Source of the DNA: Lachnospiraceae bacterium
GTDB taxonomy: Bacteria; Bacillota; Clostridia; Lachnospirales; Lachnospiraceae
Assembly (NCBI GenBank): GCA_028689655.1
Contig: JAQVCT010000005.1
Coordinates: 78,070-142,069 of the forward strand
Direction: 5' to 3'
DNA length: 64,000 nucleotides
The translations under genes and the position numbers were made by a program. A model generated the notes under the pieces. The model was not told the DNA's origin and did no database searches. It saw only the letters and a list, made by a program, of their open reading frames with translations. This document shows, piece after piece, positions 52,635 to 61,900 of the stretch. The first letter of the stretch is position 1. The number at the start of each line of letters is the position of its first letter.

Positions 52635-52868
52635 ATGAATCAGAAAATCAAACAGACCGATATTGATATCGGAGGGAATATCAGACGCATACGAAAGGCT
52701 CAAAACATTGGTCAGACACAGCTGGTACGAATGCTACAGTTGCAGGATATCAGTATGACTCGGGAAACTTTAGTGAAAATTGAGCGGGGCGTTCAGCACA
52801 TCACAGGGTTACAGCTTCGCGGTATCCGAGACTGCCTCCACACAAGCTATGATGAACTTTTAAAATAA
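52635..52868 (+). CDS. XRE-family helix-turn-helix regulator, small
   Basis: A 77-residue one-domain DNA-binding protein. The HTH (Cro/C1 type) spans about 12-65: NIRRIRKAQNIGQTQLVRMLQ... MTRETLVKIERGVQHIT. It has an AGAGG ribosome binding site and is divergent from the cyclase gene. Twin palindromes upstream suggest it represses itself and perhaps the c-di-GMP/kinase pair. It has no effector or toxin neighbour. Confidence 0.9.
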   Translation: MNQKIKQTDIDIGGNIRRIRKAQNIGQTQLVRMLQLQDISMTRETLVKIERGVQHITGLQLRGIRDCLHTSYDELLK

Positions 52869-52885
52869 AGATAATTGTATTCTAA

Positions 52886-52934
52886 GAAAGACCAGTCTGA
52901 TATAGCTTAAAACTATACCAAACTGGTCTTTTTA
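52886..52934. terminator. Terminator between xre and deoB
   Basis: AAGACCAGT and ACTGGTCTT form a 9-bp stem with an internal TATAGCTTAAAACTATA secondary arm, and TTTTT follows on the plus strand. It can serve both convergent genes. Confidence 0.8.
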
Positions 52935-52950
52935 TCAGCATTTTTATCCA

Positions 52951-54114
52951 TTATTTCAGGATCTCTTCCGCGAAGCTGCTTCCATCTCCATCATAGGAAA
53001 TCTGGAACAGTGCTCCGACGGTCGCTGCAATATCTGCAAATGTGCCCCGTTTTCCAAGGTTCACATTTTCCCTCAGAGCTTTTCCATAGCACAGCAGCGG
53101 CACGTTCTCCCTGGTGTGATCGGTTCCCTGAAAACCCGGATCACATCCATGATCTGCTGTGATAAAAAGGATATCCTTCTCTTTCATCTGATCCATAAAG
53201 GTGCCCAGCTGTTTGTCAAATTCATTTAAGGCGTTGGTGTATCCCGGTATATCTCTTCGATGACCATATAACATGTCAAAGTCTACAAGATTGACATAAC
53301 AAAGACCCTGAAAATCACTTTTCTGTACACGGAATACCTCTTCCATATTTGCTTTATTTCCATGGTTCGGTATGGTCTGTGACACCCCTTTTCCTGCAAA
53401 GATATCATATATTTTCCCGATTCCCTGTACAGGTATGCCATTTTTACCAAGCTGATCCAGAATGGTGTCCTTTCCCGGCTGGAGTGAGAAATCATGTCTC
53501 CGGTCTGTTCTCACATAATCAGGATAGGTGCCCACAAATGGTCTGGCAATGACTCTGGCAACAGCATGTTCTCCCTGCAGCAAGTCTCTTGCGATCTGGC
53601 AGTATTCGTATAATTTCTTCACCGATACCTTGTCCTCATGTGCTGCTATCTGGAACACACTATCCGCGGATGTATAGATGATAAGTTTTCCTGTCCGCAG
53701 GTGTTCTTCCCCATAATCGCATATTACCTCTGACCCGGAATAGGGCAGATTGCAAAGTGTTCCGCATCCTGTTAACTGTTCAAATTTCTCCATCACTTCC
53801 CTGGGAAATCCATGGGGGTATGTGGGAAAGGGTGCATTCGTTATCAGTCCTGCCATCTCCCAGTGTCCGATGGTGGTATCTTTTCCAAGGGATTTTTCTT
53901 CCAGTCTCCCATAACACCCTGCCGGTGTCTGTCCGGGACTCTTGAGATTCATTCCATCGATGTGATAGATTCCAAGCTTCTCCATGTTGGGAATTTCCAG
54001 TTTTCCTGTATCATAACATCTCTTCCATGTATTGCTGCCAGCATCGCCAAATTGCTCCGCGTCTGCGGCATCTCCGATTCCTGCGCTGTCCAATACGATC
54101 CAATATATACTCAT
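52951..54114 (-). CDS. deoB: Phosphopentomutase
   Basis: This enzyme moves phosphate between C1 and C5 of (deoxy)ribose, after nucleoside phosphorolysis. It has 387 residues, alkaline-phosphatase fold: DSAGIGDAADAEQFGDAGSNT (first metal site), TTIGHWEMAGL (Thr nucleophile region), and FITADHGCDPGFQGTDHTREN (metal His/Asp). It is the last gene of the nucleoside operon, 4 bp after the ATPase gene, and acts downstream of the uridine phosphorylase. Confidence 0.97.
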   Translation of the reverse strand: MSIYWIVLDSAGIGDAADAEQFGDAGSNTWKRCYDTGKLEIPNMEKLGIYHIDGMNLKSPGQTPAGCYGRLEEKSLGKDTTIGHWEMAGLITNAPFPTYPHGFPREVMEKFEQLTGCGTLCNLPYSGSEVICDYGEEHLRTGKLIIYTSADSVFQIAAHEDKVSVKKLYEYCQIARDLLQGEHAVARVIARPFVGTYPDYVRTDRRHDFSLQPGKDTILDQLGKNGIPVQGIGKIYDIFAGKGVSQTIPNHGNKANMEEVFRVQKSDFQGLCYVNLVDFDMLYGHRRDIPGYTNALNEFDKQLGTFMDQMKEKDILFITADHGCDPGFQGTDHTRENVPLLCYGKALRENVNLGKRGTFADIAATVGALFQISYDGDGSSFAEEILK

Positions 54115-54118
54115 TCTA

Positions 54119-54922
54119 TCACGCTTCCTTCTGTTTCATTGCTATGAACTCTTCCGGTGTCAAAAAGATCTCCCCATATCCCAGTTCGTGGCACAGCTTC
54201 GCGGTGCTTGGCTGTTCCAGATATGCTTCTTCCAGGACATCCTTCTGTGAAAATACAGTCTTCACATCTCCATCCAATAATACATTTCCCTTTGCAAATA
54301 CGATTGCTCTCTCAAAAGTCTCTGCCACAAAGTCCATATCATGCAGGATAGAAATCACGATTTTCCCCTGGGCTCTCAAGTCTTTCATGATCTTCTTGAT
54401 TCTTTCTTTCCCCATATAGTCCTGTGCTATGGTGGGCTCATCAAAGATAATAACTTTCGTATCCATGGCTACGATAGCTGCAATAGACACCAGTTTACGA
54501 TCCGAAAGTCCCAGATCATAGGGATTGATCTTTTCCATGTTCATGAGCCCTACCATCTCCAGCGCTTTTCTGGCGGATTCCTCCGCCTGTGCCTTGCTCA
54601 TGCCCATCTGTAATGGTCCAAACATGACCTCGCTCAATACGGTGTTCTTAAATATCTGATCATTGGGATTCTGGAAGATCAGACCGATATCCTTTGCCAG
54701 TGCTGCAACTGTCATATCTGCAATATCTGTTCCATTCAATAAGATCTTTCCACTGTTGGGGCGAAGTAAGCCTTTTAATAATTTTACAAAGGTAGTCTTT
54801 CCGGCACCGTTCTGTCCGATGATTGCAGTGGATCTCTCGTCAATTGTTATATTAATTCCTTTTAGAATCTCCTCTTTTTCCGTGTAAGAGAAGTGAATAT
54901 CTTTCATTTCAATTGTATTCAT
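54119..54922 (-). CDS. ECF transporter ATPase with degenerate signature motif
   Basis: A 267-residue CbiO/EcfA-type ATPase. Walker A GQNGAGKT, Q-loop FQNPNDQIF and Walker B VIIFDEPT are intact. The ABC signature is not LSGGQ but GLSDRK (DLGLSDRKLVSIAAIVAMD), so one of the two ATP sites in the heterodimer may be impaired. The EcfA C-terminal part is present. Paired with the canonical EcfA at 54957 and EcfT. It lies 34 bp after that gene. Confidence 0.94.
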   Translation of the reverse strand: MNTIEMKDIHFSYTEKEEILKGINITIDERSTAIIGQNGAGKTTFVKLLKGLLRPNSGKILLNGTDIADMTVAALAKDIGLIFQNPNDQIFKNTVLSEVMFGPLQMGMSKAQAEESARKALEMVGLMNMEKINPYDLGLSDRKLVSIAAIVAMDTKVIIFDEPTIAQDYMGKERIKKIMKDLRAQGKIVISILHDMDFVAETFERAIVFAKGNVLLDGDVKTVFSQKDVLEEAYLEQPSTAKLCHELGYGEIFLTPEEFIAMKQKEA

Positions 54923-54956
54923 ATGAAATCTCCTATCTATTTCTATCTATTACTAT

Positions 54957-55802
54957 CTATTCCTGTCTATGTGCCAGTAATTGTTCCGCTTCCTGTAATG
55001 TAACCGGATATGTATCGGTTTCCGAAACCCTGAGATTTAAAGCTTTTCCGATTCTGGTGTAGGTGGGTGGTACCACTCCGTGCTCCTCCAGATCTGTTCT
55101 GGAAAAGACTTTCTGTGGTATATCGAAATCTACCAGTTTTCCATCATCCAGCAGCATGACCCTGTCGCTATAGGCTGCGATTTTCTCAATCTTATGCTCC
55201 ACCATGATGACTGTGATTCCTTTTTGACTCAATTTCTGAACTGCCTGGAATACTTCTTCACTTCCCTGGGGATCCAGCTGGGAGGTAGGTTCATCCAATA
55301 TGATGATCTCAGGTTCCATGGCAATGATGCTGGCGATTGCCATTCTCTGCATCTGACCGCCTGACAGATCAAAAGGTGCTCTGTCTTTGTATTTCGCAAT
55401 GTCCAAAAGAGCGAGACTTTCATCGATTCTCTTCCTCATCTGGCTTCTCTCGATTCCGAAGTTCTCCAGACCAAAAGCGATCTCCTCATAAACAGTAAGC
55501 TTGGAACCTGTCACCTGATTAAAAGGATTTTGGAATACGATTCCTACCTTCTGGCAGAGATCATCCACCTCCACATTTTTCACTTCTATCTCATCGATAA
55601 ATACTTTTCCGCCATAAGCACCTCTGTAAAAAGTGGGAACCAACCCGGTAAGTGCCTGACAAAAGGTGCTTTTTCCAGAGCCATTTTTTCCGATAACACC
55701 GATGAATTCACCCTGTTTAATCTCACAGGTAATGCCATCCAGCGCCAGTTTCTCTGTATATGGATATCTATATTTTAAATTTTCAACTTTTATCTCAGCC
55801 AT
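54957..55802 (-). CDS. ECF transporter ATPase (EcfA, canonical)
   Basis: A 281-residue ATPase. ATG 55802 follows GGAGG. Walker A GKNGSGKSTFCQALTG, Q-loop FQNPFNQVTGSK, signature LSGGQMQRMAIA, Walker B IIILDEPTSQLD and VEHKIEKIA switch are standard. It overlaps the ecfT 3' end by 13 bp. It probably forms the active site-bearing partner of the neighbouring ATPase with the GLSDRK signature. Confidence 0.95.
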   Translation of the reverse strand: MAEIKVENLKYRYPYTEKLALDGITCEIKQGEFIGVIGKNGSGKSTFCQALTGLVPTFYRGAYGGKVFIDEIEVKNVEVDDLCQKVGIVFQNPFNQVTGSKLTVYEEIAFGLENFGIERSQMRKRIDESLALLDIAKYKDRAPFDLSGGQMQRMAIASIIAMEPEIIILDEPTSQLDPQGSEEVFQAVQKLSQKGITVIMVEHKIEKIAAYSDRVMLLDDGKLVDFDIPQKVFSRTDLEEHGVVPPTYTRIGKALNLRVSETDTYPVTLQEAEQLLAHRQE

Positions 55803-56566
55803 GTCATGATCCTCCATCCAATGGAACATACGATTCCCACCACTAATATGATGATAATTACGTTATCTACCGGTATTTTGGTACTTTCATTTAAAAAAGT
55901 CTTTTTATTTTTTGCGTTAAATCCTCTCACTTCCAGTGCGATGGCGCGCTCCTTGGTATCGATAAAGGAACTCATGATAACCGGGGAGATCAAGGGCAGA
56001 AACGCTTTCATTCTGATCATCAGACTTCCCTCTGTCTCCATTCCCCTGCTCTTCTGCGCATCAGTAATGGTGGACATGCGGTCTGTCATCTGTGGAATCA
56101 ATTGAAACAGAGAAGTGAACACATATCCGATTCTGGGTGAGAATCCTTTTCTTACCAGTTCTTCCACCATGTCGGAAGGTTTGGTAGATAAGACTAACAC
56201 ACAAAAGCATAATATAATATTAAATACATTGATTGCGATACCAAGTGCAAATAAGAGTCCCTCCTTATAGAAAGCTACCGGTCCCATATCCAGCACTACT
56301 GTTTCATTTCCTGCACGGAACAAACCCTGGATAATCAATACGGTCAATACCACAAAACCCGATACGCCTAAAATAGGGAAAGTCCTTCTGATCACTTTGG
56401 AATGCATTAATAATAGCATACTGAAAATCATAAATCCTACAGCAAGCATCTTTTCTCCTGCAAAAGCCGGAATCAATATCGCTGCCACTACATAGATCAT
56501 TTTTGTAATTGGTGAAAGTTTATTTAAGAAGGAATGCTTCTCTTCATATAAACTCATACTTTTCAT
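55790..56566 (-). CDS. ECF transporter transmembrane component (EcfT)
   Basis: A 258-residue CbiQ-type protein with about five to six membrane helices. FLNKLSPITKMIYVVAAILIP is the usual N-terminus. The two coupling motifs for the ATPases appear as DAQKSRGME (in the A-R-G region) and ALEVRGFNAK (second A-R-G motif). ATG 56566 follows AGGAGGA. It links the S component at 56580 to the two ATPases. Confidence 0.93.
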   Translation of the reverse strand: MKSMSLYEEKHSFLNKLSPITKMIYVVAAILIPAFAGEKMLAVGFMIFSMLLLMHSKVIRRTFPILGVSGFVVLTVLIIQGLFRAGNETVVLDMGPVAFYKEGLLFALGIAINVFNIILCFCVLVLSTKPSDMVEELVRKGFSPRIGYVFTSLFQLIPQMTDRMSTITDAQKSRGMETEGSLMIRMKAFLPLISPVIMSSFIDTKERAIALEVRGFNAKNKKTFLNESTKIPVDNVIIIILVVGIVCSIGWRIMTWLR

Positions 56567-56579
56567 GTTTTTTTCCTCC

Positions 56580-57194
56580 TTAATCCAGACTTTCAATCTT
56601 ACTGTTGCTCTGATACAGAGATAACAGGCTTTTTGGCAGATTCTTGTAAAGCCCCATTACCAGTAACAGCACAACGATTTTATCAGGTACATCCACGATG
56701 ATCTCATCTACCGTGGAGGCGATCCATGTGGACGCATTTTGTGACAATACTGCCGCGTATGCCAGGTCTCCCCACAGATTTCCTGTGGTGCCGCCCCAGA
56801 AGATCATATTTAACGGGGTAGAGATGAGCACAGCTGCGAACCCTCCGAGGATTCCTGTCAGCAATGCTCCCTTGACATTTTTCATGGCTCCATAATATGC
56901 CATAAGACCTACCACGATTCCAATTGCTGCCTGAGTAAATGCATATACCGTGGAAATAGGGTCCATGGTGAGACCATAGATCAGGTTATTCATCGCTCCG
57001 GCTATGGCTCCCACCACTGGTCCTGCAAGGCAGGCAGCCAGACAGGTTCCGATGGAATCCAGCCATAATGGTAATTTTAATACTCCTGCAAATAGTTTTC
57101 CTATGTAGTTAATCCCCACTGCTGCCGGTATCAATACCAATGCTGCCGTATTAAATTGCAGTGACCAGGGACTGTTATTATTTTTCCCTTTCAT
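56580..57194 (-). CDS. ECF transporter S component, probably nucleoside-specific
   Basis: A 204-residue six-helix membrane protein, the substrate-binding part of a dedicated ECF transporter. AAVGINYIGKLFAGVLKLPLWLDSIGTCLAACLAGP and GAIAGAMNNLIYGLT resemble S components. It sits between udp and ecfT in an operon whose only enzymes act on nucleosides, so uridine/deoxynucleosides are the likely cargo, not a vitamin. This is an inference from context; no known S-component subfamily signature was recognised. Confidence 0.88.
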   Translation of the reverse strand: MKGKNNNSPWSLQFNTAALVLIPAAVGINYIGKLFAGVLKLPLWLDSIGTCLAACLAGPVVGAIAGAMNNLIYGLTMDPISTVYAFTQAAIGIVVGLMAYYGAMKNVKGALLTGILGGFAAVLISTPLNMIFWGGTTGNLWGDLAYAAVLSQNASTWIASTVDEIIVDVPDKIVVLLLVMGLYKNLPKSLLSLYQSNSKIESLD

Positions 57195-57257
57195 GTATAA
57201 CCCTCCACTTTCCTGATATCAGCACATTCTAAATGTGCTCACACAATCCTATCATCC

Positions 57258-58007
57258 TTATCTGTTTTCTTTCTGCTCCATTTTCACAATTGCTTCCAGG
57301 GCTGTTAATATTTCTTTTCTCTCCCCATCTGCTGCCTCATTTTCTCCATTTACGTATCCATTGATCTCATCCTCAAGATTGCCTTCGAACAAGCTCACAG
57401 TGTTTAAAATAGATCCTGTTCTGACACCTCTTAGTCCGCCAATGGTGAATAATGCGGAGGTCTCCATATCTGCTCCCAGAATTCCTTTCTGTGACCAGTA
57501 TGCATCGATTTCGTCCTCTCTGTCTGTATAGAAACTGTCGTGACTTCTACATCTTCCCACATGATAAGGGAATTCCTGCTCTGTTGCTGCCTCCATGAGA
57601 CAGACCAATAATTCCGTGTCTGGCACCGCCGGATAGATGCTCTCCACATAAGCTTTGGAAGCACCATCATCTCTTACAGCTCCATTGATCAATAGCAGAT
57701 CGCCCAGATGAATATTCTTCTGTAAAGCTCCACAGCTGCCAATACGAATCATGTTCTCCACGCCAATATTGTGAAGTTCTTCCACTGCGATTCCCGTGGA
57801 GGCTCCACCCATTCCGGTGGAAACTGCCATCACTTTGATTCCCTTATAATATCCTGAAATACTTTTATGTTCTCTGTTGAACGCGATTTCTGTTACATTT
57901 TCCAGGTATGGTTTCATTCTGTCTACTCTCTGTGGATCTCCTGGTAATATAGCGTATTTTGCTGCATCTTCTGTGGTACATCTGATATGTGGTTGTAAAT
58001 TGCTCAT
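57258..58007 (-). CDS. udp: Uridine phosphorylase (NP-I family)
   Basis: This enzyme releases uracil and ribose-1-phosphate from uridine using phosphate. It has 249 residues from ATG 58007 (AAAGGTGAG). YAILPGDPQRVDRM (phosphate site), STGMGGASTGIAVEEL, RIGSCGAL and the GADMETSALF catalytic helix (Met-Glu for ribose) fit Udp/nucleoside phosphorylase I. Purine nucleosides are a less likely substrate. The product ribose-1-P is the substrate of DeoB in the same operon. Confidence 0.93.
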   Translation of the reverse strand: MSNLQPHIRCTTEDAAKYAILPGDPQRVDRMKPYLENVTEIAFNREHKSISGYYKGIKVMAVSTGMGGASTGIAVEELHNIGVENMIRIGSCGALQKNIHLGDLLLINGAVRDDGASKAYVESIYPAVPDTELLVCLMEAATEQEFPYHVGRCRSHDSFYTDREDEIDAYWSQKGILGADMETSALFTIGGLRGVRTGSILNTVSLFEGNLEDEINGYVNGENEAADGERKEILTALEAIVKMEQKENR

Positions 58008-58047
58008 TTTTCTCACCTTTCCATTCTGTTTGAGACTATGATACCTT

Positions 58048-58728
58048 CTATCTTGATTCCTGCTGCTCTTTTAAGGCATCATAATCTTCTATCACGATAT
58101 TGCCCTTGTTCAAGGTTATAATATTTTTTTCTTTCAATTCTTTCAGCACGCGGTTCACACTTCTGGGCGTCACTGCCATCTGTTGGCTCAGAATCTCTGA
58201 GGAAATACTACTTTTTAATTTTCCATCCCTTCCGCTGTTATCCGTCAGATACTGACAGATTCTCTGTTTTAAGGTGTATAGTGTATTATGACCCATATTC
58301 ATACACATGCGGTAGGAATTGTTACATAGGGTTCTTATCATATATTCATTAAAGTTCTTATCCAGTCGGATCCATTTCATAAAATAAGGTCTGTCAAGTT
58401 CCAGAAGAACTACTTTCCCTCTGCCCTGTACCTTGCTGATATATCCCTTTTGCTGGAATATCTCCAGTTCTCCGATGTAATCACCTTTTTCATAGGTGCA
58501 GAGCTGATACTTCTTCCCATGTTCTGACTCCGTATAGACGTCCGCATATCCTGACACAATAATATAAAACGTGTTGTGAATCTCGCCCTGTTCCAGTTCA
58601 AATTCATCCGTATTGTACTCCATCACCTGAAATTCCCGGAGAATCTCATAGGGACATTGCCTTAATAACTGAAAAATATCTTTATCCTTTTCAAGGATGC
58701 CTAATAGTTTTATTAAATTTTTTTCCAT
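58048..58728 (-). CDS. Crp/Fnr-family regulator
   Basis: A 226-residue activator/repressor. The N-terminal cyclic-nucleotide-like beta barrel spans about 25-130 (FELEQGEIHNTFYIIVSGYADVY, GDYIGELEIFQ). The C-terminal winged HTH is SSEILSQQMAVTPRSVNRVLKELKEKNIITL. The barrel lacks the R-x-x-x-x-T set used for cAMP, and there are no FNR Cys clusters, so its effector is unknown. ATG 58728 has GAAGGAA. It heads the nucleoside salvage operon and probably controls it. The 70 bp upstream region is AT-rich; no clear operator was picked out. Confidence 0.93.
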   Translation of the reverse strand: MEKNLIKLLGILEKDKDIFQLLRQCPYEILREFQVMEYNTDEFELEQGEIHNTFYIIVSGYADVYTESEHGKKYQLCTYEKGDYIGELEIFQQKGYISKVQGRGKVVLLELDRPYFMKWIRLDKNFNEYMIRTLCNNSYRMCMNMGHNTLYTLKQRICQYLTDNSGRDGKLKSSISSEILSQQMAVTPRSVNRVLKELKEKNIITLNKGNIVIEDYDALKEQQESR

Positions 58729-58873
58729 CTTTTTTCCTTCTCGACCGGTCTTTAACCCATAAGTGTCACTGCAGTTAACCACCTATGGTAGAAAATAGAT
58801 TCCTTTGTTTTAATTCTATTTTATTATATATATTTACCACAAAAAGAGATAGGATTATTGTCTGTTGTTTCAG

Positions 58874-58911
58874 CAAAAAAGCGAAAAAATAATCTTATTT
58901 TTTCGCTTTTT
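58874..58911 (-). terminator. Rho-independent terminator of purL
   Basis: AAAAAGCGAAAAAATAA pairs with TTATTTTTTCGCTTTTT around two loop bases on the minus strand, immediately after purL. Confidence 0.9.
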
Positions 58912-58951
58912 GAGGACAAATGTCCTATATTCTTTTTTACTATCTCAAATC

Positions 58952-61900
58952 CTATTTAAAATATGCCACACCGGACTCAAAGATTCCAAGATCCTGTTCC
59001 CCGTAAATGTTCATAGCCACTGCTGTGTCTCTACGTTCGGAGTGTGCCATCTTACCAAAGCATCTGCCATCCGGAGATGTAATACCCTCAATACTTGCGT
59101 AGGAACCGTTTACATTCCATTCCTCATCCATGGAGATCTTTCCATTAAAGTCACAGTACTGTGTTGCCACCTGACCATTGGCAAATAATTTATCGATCCA
59201 TTCCTTCGGTGCTACGAAACGTCCTTCACCGTGGGATGCTGGGTTTACATAAGTCTTACCAAGCTCTGCCTGCTGTAACCATGGAGATTTGCTGGATACG
59301 ACTTTGGTATATACCATCTTGGAGATATGGCGGTTAATGGTGTTGAAGGTCAATGTAGGGGAATCGGCTGTCTGTCCCTGGATCTCACCAAAGGGTACCA
59401 GACCCAGCTTGATGAGTGCCTGGAATCCGTTACAGATACCAAGTGCCAGACCATCTCTCTCATGTAACAGCTTCATAACCGCTTCCTTGATCTTGGCATT
59501 CTGGAATGCTGTTGCAAAGAATTTTGCACTTCCGTCCGGTTCATCGCCTGCGCTGAATCCACCTGGGAACATAATGATCTGAGACTGCCCGATGGCTTTT
59601 TCAAAGATTTCTACAGAATCTCTGATATCCTCCGGTGTAAGATTCTTGAATACTTTTGTGATGACCTGTGCACCGGCTCTCTCAAATGCCTTTGCACTGT
59701 CGTATTCACAGTTGGTTCCCGGGAACACTGGAATAAATACAGTGGGCTGTGCCACTTTTTTCCTGCATACATAGATGTTGTCCGCTTTATAAAGTTTTGT
59801 ATCGATAGGTGATACATCTTTTCTGGCTTTGGTAGGGAATACTTTTTCAAGCTTTGTATTCCATGCCTGTAAAGCTTCCTCCAGGGTAATCGTCACATCT
59901 TTATAAGTGAAGTCTCTCTCTGTCACCGCACCGATCACTGTGTAATCTGCCTCGATCTCCTGTAATAACTCCACTGGGACTTCTGCGATAATATCGCCGA
60001 TACCATTGGCAAATAAATCTTTTGCATCCAATTCATCTGATATTTCCACCCCGAGGTGATTACCAAATGCCATCTTGCTCACTGCTGCCGCGGTACCTTT
60101 GGCATCTAATGCATAAGCTGATACGATAGTCTTATTATCGATAAGTGCTGTGATTTCCTCATAGAGATCCATAACATCTTTGTAGAGCGGAATATCATAT
60201 TCGTCTTTCTCAATAGAGAACTGTACCAGCACATTGCCTGCTTTCTTTAATTCCGGTGTGATAATATTCTGATAATCTGCTACATCCACCGCAAAGCTCA
60301 CCAGTGTAGGAGGCACATCAATATCATTGAAAGTACCGGACATACTGTCCTTGCCACCGATGGAAGGAAGTCCAAATCCGATCTGCGCATCATAAGCACC
60401 GAGCAATGCTGCAAATGGCTGGCTCCAACGCTCCGGATCTTCTGTCATACGTCTGAAATATTCCTGGAAGGTAAGGCGGATCTTCTTATAATCCCCGCCG
60501 CTTGCCACGATCTTCGCCATGGATTCCATCACTGCATAGACTGCACCGTGATAGGGACTCCAGGAAGACAGGTATGGATCAAATCCATAACTCATCATGG
60601 TCACTACATCTGTCTTTCCTTTTAATACCGGCAATTTTGCTACCATTGTCTGTGTCTCTGTCATCTGATACTGTCCACCATATGGCATGAACACACTGCC
60701 TGCTCCGATGGAGCCGTCGAACATTTCCACCAGACCTTTTTGAGAGCATACATTGAGGTCATTTAACTCTGCAAGCCATGCTGCTTTCACATCACCTTTT
60801 TGTAATGCTGTCTCCACTGCAGGTGTTGCGATCTTCTCAAAGTAATTCTCTTCTCTTGCAGGGATATCCACTTTGACGCTGGTCTCCTGATGAGCACCGT
60901 TGGTGTCTAAGAATGCCCGGGAGATATTAACCACTTCTTTTCCTCTCCATTTCAATACCAGACGAGGTTCTTTGGTAACAACCGCTGCCTGAACAGCCTC
61001 CAGATTCTCCTCGTTGGCATATTTCAGGAAGGTATTTACATCTCTCGGATCTACTACCACTGCCATTCTCTCCTGTGACTCGGAGATGGCAAGCTCTGTT
61101 CCGTCAAGCCCTGCATACTTTTTGGGTACTGCATCCAGATCCACCACCAGACCGTCTGCCAGCTCACCGATGGCCACAGACACACCGCCTGCACCAAAGT
61201 CATTACATTTCTTGATCAGTTTACTTACTTCTTCCCTTCTGAAGAGACGCTGAATCTTACGTTCTGTAGGCGCATTACCTTTTTGTACTTCTGCACCGCA
61301 GGTCTCGATGGATTCCTCTGTATGAACTTTTGAGGAACCCGTCGCTCCACCACAGCCATCACGTCCCGTTCTGCCGCCTAAGAGAATGATGATATCTCCC
61401 GGATCAGAATTTTCACGGATCACATTCGCTCTGGGCGCTGCACCCATAACAGCACCAATTTCCATTCTCTTTGCCACATAGTTTGGATGGTAGATTTCTT
61501 TTACAAAGCCTGTTGCCAGACCGATCTGGTTACCATAGGATGAATAACCATGGGCCGCACCACGGACTAATTTTTTCTGGGATAGCTTACCCTTTAAGGT
61601 ATCTTCTACCGGCACGGTAGGATCTGCTGCACCGGTGACACGCATTGCCTGATATACATAGGCACGTCCTGACAATGGATCACGGATGGCACCGCCCAGA
61701 CAGGTGGCTGCACCACCGAAAGGCTCGATCTCCGTAGGATGATTATGTGTCTCATTTTTAAAGCACACCAGCCACTCCTCCGTGACAGGTCCGTTGCCAT
61801 CCTGTTTGTCAATTTCCACAGGTACCACAATAGAGCATGCATTGATCTCATCGGATTCCTCCAGATCCTGGAGTTTTCCATCCTTCTTTAATTTTCTCAT

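Noticed and set aside
58048..58728. cAMP-dependent Crp
   Set aside because: The binding barrel lacks the canonical cAMP phosphate-binding set, so the effector should not be assumed.
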